Origin: Saturnia japonica
Lineage: Eukaryota; Arthropoda; Insecta; Lepidoptera; Saturniidae
Assembly: GCA_033032175.1 (NCBI GenBank)
Contig: CM065319.1
Span: 15,039,018-15,103,017 of the forward strand
Reading direction: 5' to 3'
Length of the DNA: 64,000 bases
The notes under the pieces were generated by a model. That model searched no databases and had not been told where the DNA came from. It saw only the letters and a program-made list of their open reading frames with translations. Within the stretch, counting starts at the first letter, position 1; the number at the start of each line of letters is the position of its first letter. A program made the translations under genes and the position numbers. Positions 50,801-56,260 of the stretch are shown here, one piece after another.

Positions 50801-51976
50801 ACCCAGTCGAGCTAAACAGCCCCGCTATCGTTATTTCCTCGTTCGGTGCTCAGCAGGTTGCATCAAGTGCAGATAAGGTTGGCTTGGGTTTCTCAGTGCT
50901 GAAGATGTAATTCAACACCCCTTAAAAATCCACACCTTAGTATCTTTTAGATATCTAGTATTATGATCAAAAACTAACTCCGGTGATTACGAGATAGATC
51001 AACGACTTTTGATTTGATAATATCAACATTTCAGCAATAAGTTTCAGAATACGCGTTTTTTGGTTTATACAGTGTTTTTCCAGTATGAAATAGGTTTTCA
51101 GAATATCGTATAGTTACTGAAATAAATAACGTGGAATGGTGACAGACTGAAATAGGCAATAGTCTCGTCATACCTGTTCCATCCAGAAGAAGGAAAAGAA
51201 TTAATGACTTTTTGATATAAAAGACTATGCCGTAAGTTTTGTAGTCCTAGCAAAACCGAAATGGAATTGGCCAGAGACACTATATGATAATTGATTAAGG
51301 TGCGACAGTAATGCTTAACTTAGCATAGACTTGTAAATGCTTGGGTTTAATAATGTTCTGATAAAGGATATGCTAAGTAAGTTATATTATTGTAATGACA
51401 ACTTTGCAAATCACCCGAGTAACATTTTTTTTGCTGTGCATAGTGGTAAGCCCAGTGCAGTCCACAAAATCGGCGACCACCATATACTTGAAGGTCGCGA
51501 TCCAATCGCGTGCAGATACATACCATCCCACTTGTCTTGCTAACTGGATATACATCGGTTGATCCTGGAACGCGATACGTCTAAATGTGTTATTATGGTG
51601 GATTACACCTGGTCTATGGTGGTCGTGATCCAGTGGACTACAGTAATTGTCGTCTTCTACCAACCACAAGTTTTTTTTATATATTATAATTTAGGTACCT
51701 ACTTGAAATATTAAATGATAAAATCAATCGATTTTGTCGTGTGTGTGTTTTAAGACGGAGAATCTTTTCTTCGTGCTCACATACATCGGACGTGATCTCG
51801 AGTCTCAGTTGCCTAGAGACCTCGAGCGCCTCCTGACGGCGGTTCGCGATGCCTTCCTCAACACAGCTGCGGCACCCTCCATCCGGAGGACTCTGCTGCA
51901 GCTGATCGAGCTGCACGCGTCTCGTTGGCAGCTACCCGGCTGTGCGGTACTCTACTACTATCCTTCATCGAAATAA
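17674..51976 (+). CDS. PAM2-MIF4G translation regulator (Paip1/CTIF-like), long isoform
   Basis: Spliced CDS: 17674-17808, 26845-26926, 31541-31676, 46066-46216, 47053-47317, 49419-49609, 50290-50487, 51755-51976. All junctions are GT..AG with matching phases, giving 459 residues plus TAA. Residues about 103-114 ([12 protein letters not shown]) fit the PAM2 consensus (LN..A.EF), which binds the MLLE domain of poly(A)-binding protein. Residues about 245-445 fit a MIF4G HEAT-repeat domain of the Paip1, CTIF and MIF4GD/SLIP1 group; the end ([18 protein letters not shown]) resembles that of MIF4GD. The centre is low-complexity and Ser/Pro-rich. Members bridge poly(A)-binding protein or the cap complex to eIF4A/eIF3 in the cytoplasm and tune translation. 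Paralogue assignment between Paip1 and CTIF is unresolved. The start is the first ATG of the open frame. Confidence 0.85.
18096..18446 (+). mobile_element. Internally deleted mariner (MITE-like)
   Basis: Has the mariner ends 'TTAGGTCTTTACATATGAAA' and 'AATTTCATATGTAAGGACC' with TA flanks (18093-18094, 18447-18448). The left 250 bp follow the 6347 element down to 'CATCAGCGCTGCAGA', then jump to the last ~95 bp before the right end. The transposase gene is thus almost wholly deleted. The left end is cut by the tandem duplication, so the second copy (20667-20979) lacks its left repeat. Confidence 0.85.
18134..20666 (+). repeat. Tandem duplication, unit 1
   Basis: 2533-bp unit followed directly by a second copy at 20667-23198. 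In every line compared the copies agree base for base. The only difference seen is in the A-runs near 19705 and 22238, net one base. It holds most of the deleted mariner, a family Q repeat and AT-rich DNA, and no exon. The whole duplication lies in the intron between exon 17674-17808 and exon 26845-26926. Confidence 0.95.
19990..20165 (+). repeat. Family Q repeat in duplication unit 1
   Basis: Shares 'TAGAGCGTGCCAAAGAAATA' and 'ATGCTAAAATCTGTCAAGG' with the copies at 12990-13165 and 38545-38690. Its twin at 22522-22700 exists because of the tandem duplication. Confidence 0.55.
20667..23198 (+). repeat. Tandem duplication, unit 2
   Basis: Head-to-tail copy of 18134-20666. The junction at 20666/20667 joins '...CTTTAAAGAT' to 'TGACCACTTTG' with at most one base of microhomology. 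The left breakpoint is inside the deleted mariner, the right one in unique DNA ending 'CAGTACTCTTTAAAGATT'. Confidence 0.95.
23200..24050. other. AT-rich intron DNA, nothing recognised
   Basis: Intronic. The open frame at 23407-23592 (minus) is AT-rich with no family resemblance. No repeat landmarks from elsewhere in the window were seen before about 24055. Confidence 0.4.
24040..24115 (+). repeat. Family F (RTE-like tail) fragment
   Basis: Short block 'AATCCGACTGGTAGTTCCAG' followed by 'GATTAGCGTGTTTAAACAAA'. It matches the 3' part of family F, seen fuller at 42795-43010 and 27230-27665. Confidence 0.55.
25265..25490 (+). repeat. Family H repeat
   Basis: Contains 'GACCACCGAGAGATCCGTAA', 'CCATCGGCGGTCATCGCTGT', 'TTCAATATCATGAGAAAG' and 'TTTCACGGTACGGGAAAGA', collinear with 46805-47010. 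The 108-codon frame from 25268 is a by-product of the repeat. Confidence 0.6.
25690..25895 (+). mobile_element. tRNA-derived SINE, 5'-truncated copy
   Basis: Matches the body of the SINE at 15514-15785 from 'GTAGAACAAAGT' through 'CTCGGAGTTTGGTTTTGTGC', 'GCTGGGACCTAAAAACATAC' and 'AACCCTTCGGGG'. The tRNA-like head with A and B boxes is missing, so it would not be transcribed by pol III on its own. Confidence 0.75.
26455..26625 (+). repeat. Family G repeat fragment
   Basis: Contains 'GTTTTCCTTCACCGATTACT', 'AAGCTCACTGCAGCGATTCG' and 'AACTAACGTCGATATACG', matching the layout of 7835-7985 and 45035-45190. Intronic. Confidence 0.45.
26845..26926 (+). CDS. Coding exon 2, isoform A
   Basis: Acceptor TTTTTCAG|TTT and donor CACCAG|GTAAGT bound 82 bp. 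In the phase set by exon 17674 it encodes [18 protein letters not shown] followed by PTLEIYRPP and the first base of a Gly codon. The '[13 protein letters not shown]' text is well-formed protein sequence with no stop in frame, and the out-phase of 1 matches exon 31541. The exon is too short to be listed as a free open frame and was found by its splice sites. Confidence 0.85.
27230..27665 (+). repeat. Family F (RTE-like LINE tail) copy
   Basis: Holds 'CTCGCGGCTACGCTTGCATG', 'GTGAAAGTCCCATCAAAATC' and 'AGAGTAGCGCATTCAAACG', which appear in the same order in other lepidopteran LINE tails and, in part, at 37460-37790 and 42795-43010. No coding part remains. Intronic. Confidence 0.55.
28500..28590 (+). 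promoter_or_regulatory. Candidate promoter/leader of isoform B
   Basis: Locally GC-richer than the flanks ('GTGCGCGACGGTTGTC') with an initiator-like CAGT at about 28515 and again near 28530. It lies directly upstream of the ATG at 28591 with no splice acceptor needed. Support is positional: a well-formed alternative first coding exon follows at once. Confidence 0.4.
28591..28744 (+). CDS. Alternative first coding exon, isoform B
   Basis: ATG at 28591 opens 51 codons plus one base ([17 protein letters not shown]..., then [19 protein letters not shown]), ending at donor TCAG|GTTTGT. The G/C-rich third positions and Val/Ser/Pro/Ala-rich peptide contrast with the AT-rich surroundings. The end phase (1) equals that of exon 26845-26926, so both can join exon 31541 to give EAS-G or RPP-G before VRTDG. 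Isoform B would be 438 residues and keep PAM2 and MIF4G. Confidence 0.75.
28850..31500. other. Intron DNA without recognised repeat or exon
   Basis: No in-phase exon with convincing splice borders was found, and none of the repeat families described elsewhere is clearly present. Open frames at 30266-30499 and 31150-31437 have no resemblance to known proteins. Confidence 0.4.
31541..31676 (+). CDS. PAM2-encoding exon
   Basis: Acceptor TTGACCACCAG|GTG, preceded by a long pyrimidine tract, and donor AATAG|GTGAGT bound 136 bp. It encodes [18 protein letters not shown], a Thr/Ala-rich linker, then [12 protein letters not shown] and ANNR. The LN, A and EF spacing is the core of PAM2, the motif that docks on the poly(A)-binding protein MLLE domain. 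In-phase 1, out-phase 2. It is reached from first exons A and B but bypassed by first exon C (33016), which starts downstream. Confidence 0.85.
31745..31905 (-). mobile_element. Family P retroelement, reverse copy
   Basis: Minus-strand copy beginning (in + coordinates) with a T-run and 'GACTACACTGTTAGTC'. It carries the blocks 'CCAAAAACAGAGTCGCTGAT', 'GCGCGCAAGGGTGCC' and 'GTGGCCGGACCTCGGCTTGG'. It has an internal deletion between 'GGCTTTTACA' and 'ACAGCGAAAGCG'. It lies 70 bp after the PAM2 exon. Confidence 0.75.
32380..33015 (+). promoter_or_regulatory. CpG-rich promoter and leader of isoform C
   Basis: The segment 32500-32640 is the most CpG-dense stretch of the window ('GACCCGCCCGCGCGCACC', 'GGCGCACGCGCCGGGACACG'), set in AT-rich intron. 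In insects such islands usually mark constitutive promoters. An in-phase first coding exon follows at 33016. Long open frames cross the island on both strands (for example 32222-32635 minus), but these are the usual effect of high GC and show no protein family. Confidence 0.55.
33016..33047 (+). CDS. Alternative first coding exon, isoform C (no PAM2)
   Basis: ATG at 33016 in context AATAATGG reads [10 protein letters not shown] plus two bases, ending at a strong donor GATGT|GTAAGT. Its out-phase of 2 is exactly what exon 46066 needs, giving [17 protein letters not shown]. Because it lies downstream of exon 31541, transcripts from here cannot contain PAM2. The predicted product is about 352 residues. 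The exon is short, so the call rests on the donor, the phase and the CpG-rich leader. Confidence 0.6.
33950..34480 (+). repeat. Dispersed LINE-tail-like repeat
   Basis: Contains 'AACCGATTGACTGACATATC', 'CCCAACTACTGAGAGGCTAG', 'GATGCGAGCGAAGCC' and then 'CGAATGCTGAACCGATTTGG'. Phrases such as 'gatgcgagcgaagcc(gc)ggg...agctagt' are common ends of lepidopteran non-LTR elements. No coding part. Confidence 0.45.
35140..35430 (+). repeat. Family K repeat
   Basis: Shares 'TTTATGAACCAATTTCG', 'CAATGGTGGTCTCATTTAA' and 'TTTTATTGGCATTGGAC' with 9060-9290 and 36586-36750. The 125-codon frame at 35132-35509 is a by-product. Confidence 0.6.
36372..36433 (+). CDS. Possible fourth alternative first exon
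   Basis: In a short GC-rich island an ATG opens [20 protein letters not shown] plus CG, followed by GTAACA, a weak donor. The out-phase of 2 matches exon 46066 (giving ...ASR-PSMG). Without splicing, the next codons are CGG TAA, so it would be only a 21-codon frame. The DNA has a tandem 10-bp unit, CGGCGCAACT-like, three times. It may equally be an untranslated leader or a promoter element. Confidence 0.3.
36586..36750 (+). repeat. Family K repeat, short copy
   Basis: Contains 'TCAAAAAAGGACGTGGTTCT', 'TTTATGAACCGTTTTTTTT' and 'GCGTGGTCTCATTTTAAT', in the order of the copies at 9060 and 35140. Confidence 0.6.
36820..37100 (+). mobile_element. Family P retroelement, longest forward copy
   Basis: Runs from 'TTCCTCCCAGGAGGAGG' through 'TTAGCTCGAATTCTCC', 'AGATCGCGACTTTTTCGC', 'GAGGTTCGGCCACTCTGG', 'GTGCCCTAAGCGCTCGCCCC' and 'GGTGAAGCTGTAAAAGCCGC' to 'AGGGCCCCTAAGGCTAACAG'. 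It ends 'CAGTTCTAAAAG'. The upstream part is also in the 828-1100 copy, so the full element is longer than the usual truncated copies (at least ~280 bp). Confidence 0.75.
37460..37790 (+). repeat. Family F (RTE-like LINE tail) copy
   Basis: Has 'ACTAGCTGGTACCCGCGACT', 'TCGTCTGCATATTATTGG', 'AAATTTCATTGGGATCTG', 'TTCAACCGTTTTATCGTG' and ends 'ATTATATTAGTAGGATA'. This is the standard layout of a LINE 3' region in moths. A family H-like phrase ('GGATATACACAGACTGATCT') is embedded near 37500. Confidence 0.6.
38040..38520 (+). repeat. Family H repeat interrupted by family P
   Basis: The left part (38040-38160) has 'GGACAACAGTGCAATCCAG' and the right part (38302-38520) has 'ACCGACTGATCCCGGAACGC' and 'GATCCACTATGGCTGGTGTA'. 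Removing 38161-38311 restores an order like that of 50600-50780 and 51430-51665. The 3' part continues to 'GCGGTACCACTGGGCCATC'. Confidence 0.65.
38161..38301 (+). mobile_element. Family P retroelement with 10-bp TSD
   Basis: A 141-bp, 5'-truncated copy ending in nine A plus GG, flanked by 'CAGCTGGGTA' at 38151-38160 and 38302-38311. The duplicated decamer belongs to the host family H repeat. This gives the relative age (P inserted after H) and defines the true 3' end and orientation of family P. Confidence 0.9.
38545..38690 (-). repeat. Family Q repeat, reverse copy
   Basis: On the + strand reads 'TATTTCTTTGGCACGTTCTG', 'AAACGGCTTGATAGATTTTA' and 'GCATACGAGGTGTCGTTAGG', the complement of 12990-13165 and 19990-20165. 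Confidence 0.6.
38700..40365. other. AT-rich intron DNA, nothing recognised
   Basis: No exon with matching phase and splice sites, no retroelement peptide, no terminal repeats seen. The open frame at 39630-39848 (minus) is AT-rich and hydrophobic by composition only. Confidence 0.4.
40370..40475 (+). repeat. Family F fragment
   Basis: Short block with 'TTATATCCTTCCTTAATAAA', 'ATAACTGGTAGTTCCAAAG' and 'TTATCATGTTCAAACAAAC', matching the 3' part of family F. Confidence 0.55.
41370..41640 (+). repeat. Family D repeat, diverged copy
   Basis: Shares 'GTTTTACTGTGAAAAGATTA', 'ACTTCATCTCTGTAAATTCA' and 'GATGACTGGGATGTTTCAG' with the better preserved copies at 44200-44520 and 45740-46040. Confidence 0.5.
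42795..43010 (+). repeat. Family F (RTE-like LINE tail), best copy
   Basis: Reads 'GATTAGCTGACCCTCGCAAC', 'TTCGTCTGCGTCACATAATG', 'CTATCCAACCCAAAAATAT', 'CGAACTGGTAGTTCCTAAG' and ends 'CTTCAGCTTTATAATATTAG' and 'TATAGAT'. The TATAGAT-type end and this block order are characteristic of lepidopteran RTE-like LINE tails. Confidence 0.65.
43148..43813. mobile_element. TIR element (hAT-like?), copy 2
   Basis: Starts 'AGGGTTGCCATTCG' and ends 'ATGGCAACCCTA', with interior blocks collinear with 8517-9434. Flanks 'CTCATGAT' (left) and 'CTCATGGA' (right) could be an 8-bp target-site duplication with two changes, which would suggest a hAT-type element. It lacks the nested family K and P blocks of copy 1, so it shows the empty site of the P insertion near 43780. 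Confidence 0.65.
44200..44520 (+). repeat. Family D repeat
   Basis: Contains 'GTCAAGCGGACTTTACTGTC', 'GATCGAGTTTCTTACCGGTT', 'CTTCTCGATGTTTGGGACG' and 'ATAAGTGCCTTCTTAGG', ending in a TTGATT tandem (44510-44522). I recognise the 'gatcgagtttcttgccggttcttctc' phrase as widespread in moth genomes. Confidence 0.6.
44768..44790 (+). repeat. Long A-run
   Basis: An uninterrupted A homopolymer of about 21 bases, the longest in the window. It may be the tail of an old retroposon whose body is no longer recognisable. Confidence 0.6.
45035..45190 (+). repeat. Family G repeat
   Basis: Contains 'CAACTTGAGGGTGGTAGTTA', 'ATCAGGTGAGCAATAAAAAA', 'TGTTTTCCTTCACCGATAGC' and 'GCTACCATTGGGCCATCATC'. This is the fullest of three copies. 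Confidence 0.55.
45740..46040 (+). repeat. Family D repeat just upstream of coding exon 4
   Basis: Contains 'CAGGTTTGACAGTCAAAAGG', 'GATCGAGTTTCTTGTCGGTT', 'GATGTTCATAAAATGCC' and 'AACTGAATAAAGTA'. It ends about 25 bp before the acceptor of exon 46066, so the branch point and pyrimidine tract of this intron lie at or next to its edge. Confidence 0.6.
46066..46216 (+). CDS. Common coding exon 4
   Basis: Acceptor ATATTACAG|GCC and donor GCTCAG|GTAATT bound 151 bp, in-phase 2 and out-phase 0. Encodes [19 protein letters not shown] and [15 protein letters not shown], a disordered Pro/His/Ser-rich linker after the PAM2 exon. All predicted isoforms share this exon, because both the PAM2 exon and first exon C end in phase 2. 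Confidence 0.85.
46805..47010 (+). repeat. Family H repeat
   Basis: Best copy of the left part: 'GATGGTAAGCACTGCACAAT', 'CGACCACCGAGAGATCGGCA', 'GCCAGTTGTCGCTATCATGC' and 'AGTTCCATAGCTTCACATTA'. Sits between coding exons 4 and 5. Confidence 0.65.
47053..47317 (+). CDS. Common coding exon 5, start of MIF4G domain
   Basis: Acceptor CATTTTCAG|GTC and donor GAAG|GTATGG bound 265 bp, in-phase 0 and out-phase 1. Encodes [17 protein letters not shown], a basic Ser/Pro/Lys segment ([33 protein letters not shown]) and [14 protein letters not shown], the first helix of the MIF4G region. The RSKS and KRSPPSS runs are plausible phosphorylation sites (inference). Confidence 0.9.
47320..49400. other. Intron with traces of repeat, no exon
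   Basis: 47975-48130 has 'ATATCTTGAAAACTGCTTAT', 'CGGTTTTGATGAAACTTGC' and 'TGGACAAGCATACATACATA', wording typical of moth LINE tails. Nothing else is recognised. The 119-codon frame at 48915-49274 has no family resemblance and no splice support. Confidence 0.4.
49419..49609 (+). CDS. Common coding exon 6, MIF4G
   Basis: Acceptor TTCCTTCAG|ATC and donor GAGAAG|GTAAAC bound 191 bp, in-phase 1 and out-phase 0. Encodes [34 protein letters not shown] and [14 protein letters not shown], amphipathic helices matching the first HEAT repeats of MIF4G in the Paip1/CTIF/MIF4GD group. Codons are strongly GC-rich at third positions. Confidence 0.9.
50290..50487 (+). CDS. Common coding exon 7, MIF4G
   Basis: Acceptor AACTGCAG|TTG and donor AGTGAT|GTAAGT bound 198 bp, phase 0 on both sides. 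Encodes [48 protein letters not shown] and VPSASD. The hydrophobic helix followed by a Cys-containing helix fits the central HEAT repeats of the domain. Confidence 0.9.
50600..50880 (+). repeat. Family H repeat
   Basis: Contains 'GGTGGTAAGCACAGTACAAT', 'GGCCACCACCGAGAGATCGT', 'AATCCATCGACGGTCGCCGG' and 'GACTGATCCTGAAATGCGAC'. The open frames of 117 and 62 codons here belong to the repeat, not the gene. Confidence 0.65.
51430..51665 (+). repeat. Family H repeat
   Basis: Contains 'GTAAGCCCAGTGCAGTCCAC', 'GGCGACCACCATATACTTGA', 'CGGTTGATCCTGGAACGCGA' and 'TATGGTGGTCGTGATCCAGT'. It ends 90 bp before the last exon. Confidence 0.65.
51755..51976 (+). CDS. Terminal coding exon 8, MIF4G end and stop
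   Basis: Acceptor GTGTTTTAAG|ACG, phase 0, to TAA at 51974-51976 (73 codons plus stop). Encodes [52 protein letters not shown] and YYYPSSK. The spacing of an 'I..ELHAS.W' helix and a final YYY matches the C-terminus of MIF4GD-type proteins, so the stop looks native and not created by the adjacent MITE. Confidence 0.9.
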   Translation, partial: TENLFFVLTYIGRDLESQLPRDLERLLTAVRDAFLNTAAAPSIRRTLLQLIELHASRWQLPGCAVLYYYPSSK

Positions 51977-53580
51977 TCTAGGGATGATCGATATTGATTT
52001 GATCGACATTCGAACAATATCGATACTTTGAATTTATTGATATTTTGATATCTATTTAACAAGTGCTTCTGAATATCGATATATTTATAACAATAAATTT
52101 TTATTTTGCGTAGAGCACTAAAAGGCTCCGAGTTATGAACGTTGCTATTTTCACGTTTTGGTTATTGTTATGTCATATTGATATGATATTAATATCGATT
52201 TTTCTCACATATCGCTCTTCCCTTATATAATTTCATGTGCGCTGGAAGATTATATTATGCAATTATAATGTCATTTAGATATACTAAGCCCTAATGTTAA
52301 GTTATATCTTATGACTGACTTTAATTCATTATAATCCCTAATATAATAAGTAGGTAAATGTAAAAGTACATTATGTATTTTTAAATTATCAAATAAGATG
52401 GTTACTTTTAGCGGTCTGTTGGTATTTGGTAGTATACTCACGTGTTGAATCCCAGGAGGATTAAAACTTATGTTCCTATAATAAATATCTAAATTACTGT
52501 TTTTAGCTTTCACAGAGAGGTAAGTAGATGGTATTTAATAGTCACAACAGAGTTATTAATAATACAAAGGTTACAAGCATTTGTTTTTGATTTTTCCATG
52601 GATTTCAGTACTGTTGCGTTAGTTGATGTACATGCGGTATAATTTATTGTCCCATTTACGTTTTATAGGCATGCAGCTGCCATAAGCTCATAATATTGTG
52701 CCTTTAAAAAATGTTTATTAAGTATTATTAACAATTTCACGGATTTTTATGAACTGGAAATTATAATCATATTAAAACGTGAAATAGTTGATATATTTTT
52801 AATTAAGGTTTTAATAATTTAAGCTTAAGGTAGTTTATTATAAAGTAGACGATTGATATAACGCCTTGAAAGTATTAAAAAAGTACGTGTAAAACTAATT
52901 AGTGTGGACAAATTATGATGTACATTACTGTACGACCCTCGCATAGTACATCGTGCATTGTATCCTTTGTCTTTCTTTTTTTATCTAACTCTTAAATGTT
53001 TTGTCGACTCTGTAGCTTTGTAGCAATTAATAAACTGCTTCTTGTATCGTTTGCCTGCAATTACTGTATTTAGTTTAATAAGTACCCTTGCACAATATGT
53101 GACCGTTACTGCACTTTGGTATTTAGTTGTATTTTTCTTTTTGTTATCAATAACGTCAAAAAATTTTTACAACTGATTATGACTGAAATTCTTTGACAGA
53201 TGAGCTGTTTTTTAATGTTTGTACGCTTGTGATATATAAATTTTAAGTTACGTAATCTCCATGTCTTTTCTGTTCTAACCAAAGACTGTACTGATAGGAG
53301 ATTCATTTTTATTTTATTAACAAAAAAAAAAGAATTGATATTGTTGAAGCTGGACCAAATTTTATTCATTTCGAGCTCTGTTTATGAATGTATTTTCATG
53401 AGCCTGTTTATAAGTTCATAATTTATATAGGTCGTTCGTTTCAGTGTTTTATAAAATGATATATTATTATGTTAGTTAAATATGAAAAGAGAAAAAGTTA
53501 AAAAGACCATGAACTTTTCGTTACTATGCATTCGTAGTAATAAGGTAATGTTATGTTTGTAAAAAATAAAGAAAAATAAA
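51977..53580 (+). other. Putative 3' UTR of PAM2-MIF4G gene
   Basis: AT-rich, no coding potential. AATAAA hexamers occur at 52092-52097, 53565-53570 and 53575-53580, with T-rich sequence downstream of the last two. Either a short 3' UTR ending in the MITE or a long one of about 1.6 kb is possible. Confidence 0.4.
51979..52225. mobile_element. hAT-like MITE at start of 3' UTR
   Basis: Starts 'TAGGGATGATCGATATTGA' two bases after the stop codon and ends 'ATATCGCTCTTCCCTTA'. The ends are imperfect inverted repeats of the TAGGGATG..ATCGAT type, as in the MITE at 61641-62070. The interior is rich in ATCGAT/ATATCGATA. It contains the first AATAAA after the stop (52092-52097). A clean 8-bp duplication was not found. 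Confidence 0.5.
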
Positions 53581-53785
53581 AATAATAAAAAAATGGTGCT
53601 AACTAAAAGTATTGGTGTATTGTATAATATTTTCATAGATTACGGGCAATAACACTGTTCTCGTTACCGCTATAATTTTTTTTTTTACGAATAAAACCAT
53701 TTTAAAGGATTATAACCAATAAAAATGTATAAAAACACTGTAAAATGTTTTATTTATTTTAACATTCTGCAAAAAGTATATTTTT

Positions 53786-53828
53786 AGTGCTACAACTTAT
53801 ACATTAACGATGCCTCCGTTGTAGCACT
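53786..53828. repeat. Perfect 11-bp stem hairpin
   Basis: AGTGCTACAAC (53786-53796) and GTTGTAGCACT (53818-53828) are exact reverse complements around a 21-base loop. It lies just beyond the proposed poly(A) region of the gene. Confidence 0.6.
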
Positions 53829-53859
53829 TCGACATCGTGTCGAATAATTTCAACCCTTT

Positions 53860-54045
53860 TAAAAAAAAATGTATAAACACTGGTAGGCAGGGCGAGCGAG
53901 AATGAAACACAAACTTTTACGTAAGATGTGTAATCGATGTTCCCCGACAATACATCCCGGAAAGCGCCGGTAAACACTCTCATCGCTCACGGGCACGGTG
54001 GGTCGACTCACTACTCGGGCGCAGCGCGCTAGCGGGAGCATGACG
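53860..54045 (-). other. GC-rich island with uncertain minus-strand frame
   Basis: The region is GC-rich against an AT-rich background. A minus-strand frame starts MLPLARCARVVSRPTV and runs 60 codons to 53859. I recognise no family, and no good acceptor or donor bounds it. It could be part of a neighbouring minus-strand gene or only a GC-rich relic. Confidence 0.2.
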
Positions 54046-54119
54046 TATATATTTTTAGGGATAGCATATGCAGCAACATATGCTTAAATAATTCATAACT
54101 AACAGATTATAACAATTAA

Positions 54120-54460
54120 AAAGGAGGTTTGGCGCGATCTTGAAGTGAAATGTTGTTTTTATTTTTAATTCATTATGATAGGTTTTTGACCCTATATTAT
54201 GTAATATTGGTGGCGTTTTGCGTGATATAGTTTGGTTTTTGTGCATAAGTGAAGTGGAATATAAATATAAACAAAAACATTAATTTATAGATCCCACAAA
54301 ATCTCCCTAGAAAGTTCTAACAAGGGAGCCACCATCTTGTTAGGAACTGAATCGTCATAATCATAACACTTGACATTATAATTCACTCGATAATGGCAGT
54401 AATGGTCTTCATTAAAGAGGACCGGTTCCCAAGTTAGGAATAAGAAGAAGAACAATTAAA
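54120..54460 (+). repeat. Family N repeat
   Basis: Nearly collinear with 16345-16690: 'GGTTTTTGACCCTATATTAT', 'TGGTGGCGTTTTGCGTGATA', 'GGAGCCACCATCTTGTTAGG' and 'CCCAAGTTAGGAATAAGAAG'. Confidence 0.65.
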
Positions 54461-55104
54461 AATACCGCCTATGTTTTTTTTTCTTTTTTGTTTGAAACAG
54501 CTAGTCCTGTGGTGTTAATAGCAGTGTCAAAGATTAATTCATCGGTCCCGATCCCTAGTCTCCCTTCACGGTCTTGATTGCCAATTTGGGTAGTTAGTTT
54601 TATTCTTAAAATAGGTTCTATAATTTGATTTAGTTATTAGGGGGAGAGTGGATGTTTTGTTAAGTGAAAACTTTTTTAGCACCGTCATGATTTGAAACAC
54701 AATTAAACGCGAAACTAATTAAGAGACAAACATGTTATTGTAAGTCGTGACTTTCACGACTATTATCGTCGGCGAATTGACCCAGCGGTGTAACGGTCAG
54801 ACTTGTACGCACTATTGTTTGTTATACGGATATACGAGTGGTCGATAGTTGGAGACCCGCTGATTTAGAATGTTTTTAAAGAGCTTTTATACGAGATATA
54901 TTTATGTTTTCTGAATGTTTCACGCGGTAAAACGCGTGTGAACCGCACGCTCTTTTTTAGCTCCTGCACATCTAAAGCTTATTCCTTGCCTAATAATTAT
55001 TTTCTATAATTAAATCCTTGAAGGAATTATCCGACCTACATGGAAACAGAAAATTTGTTGACTATAATACGCAAATTAAGAACCTACGATTTGTTATTAT
55101 AGCA

Positions 55105-55270
55105 GTTTTTACAAAATATAAACCAACTTCAATAAAGATGTTCCCTGGTATATCTTCAAAGTTGAAGGTTGAACGCCAATGAAATTAAAATGGGACCACC
55201 CTTGAAGTATCCCATTTCCAACGAAAAGAGAATCATCTGAAATCTAAGTCGGTTATAAAACCAATGGGTC
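55105..55270 (-). repeat. Family K repeat, reverse copy
   Basis: Contains 'CCTGGTATATCTTCAAAGTT', 'GAACGCCAATGAAATTAAAA' and 'GGGACCACCCTTGAAG', complements of the blocks seen at 9060-9290 and 35140-35430. Confidence 0.55.
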
Positions 55271-55274
55271 ACTT

Positions 55275-56120
55275 TGGATCAGTGTATGGTGTGACAGTGA
55301 ATCGATTGGACTACTGAGTCAAGTGAAGATCAAATAATATATTAATGGCTAATAGAAAGTTATGGCTAATTAAAAAGGCTGATAGGAATTTGTACATGCC
55401 TTGCTTCCTCTATATAACTACTTATGATTAAAATAATAATATTCTTTGGTCTGTGGTATTAGTATTACTCAAAAACTTAGGTTTTGGTAAAATTATCACG
55501 TTAATATCTTGCAATGCACTAAGCAAATATCTGACAGACACTGATAATTTTTTTTATTATTTTGTTAGATTAAGAAAACTGACCTCAATGACCCCTTCAT
55601 TAAGTTACTTACACTTTAGTTTACAATAATTAAATGTATGTATAAGATATATTTTATTCTTCATTTTAAGCCTAATCTATGTGTTATTTGAATGTATTTT
55701 AATTTATATTTACTGTTATAGTAGTTACATCGTTTTATAAATAAGCAAGCTGTGTTTACCTACCAAACATTGTAACTTGTACATTGTAATCATAATTTAT
55801 GTAACAATCTTTATATTATTTAGCATGTGCCAATGTAACAATTATTGTAAACCTATTAATAACGCCAACGCCGGTAATCGAAATAAATAATTAACAAAAG
55901 AAACTAACAGCTCTCCTAAATACAAAACAAAACAGTTTACAAATAATTTAAAAAGTACCTACCAAATGTCAAAAATACGTAGATATTCCGATTTCTTATT
56001 AATTTAAAGGAAATTATTATTTAAAAAGCACGCAAAATATACTTTTTACTTGTCATCAGGTTTAAAGGTAACAGGGCGTCCTCCCTTTTTTATAGCGTGC
56101 CGAAGCCTAGTGCAGTCTTA
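55275..56120. other. AT-rich stretch, nothing recognised
   Basis: No repeat landmark and no open frame with support. Confidence 0.35.
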
Positions 56121-56126
56121 GGGCGT

Positions 56127-56215
56127 GATAGCCCGGTAAAGCTACAAAAGCCATTAGCGGTTCTGTTTTTGGATAGGGCCCCTAAGGCTAACAGCAAGGT
56201 CAATTCTAAAAAAAA
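56127..56215 (+). mobile_element. Family P retroelement, truncated
   Basis: Holds 'GCCCGGTAAAGCTACAAAAG', 'TTAGCGGTTCTGTTTTTGG' and 'GGGCCCCTAAGGCTAACAGC', ending 'CAATTCTAAAAAAAAATT'. Only the 3' ~90 bp is present. Confidence 0.75.
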
Positions 56216-56260
56216 ATTAAAAAGAAGAGAGTATATTGAAGAGTAGTATTCAAGCGTTTG

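Noticed and set aside
50523..50876. 117-codon open frame next to exon 7
   Set aside because: It coincides with a family H repeat in the intron. Exon 7 ends earlier at a good donor (50487/50488).
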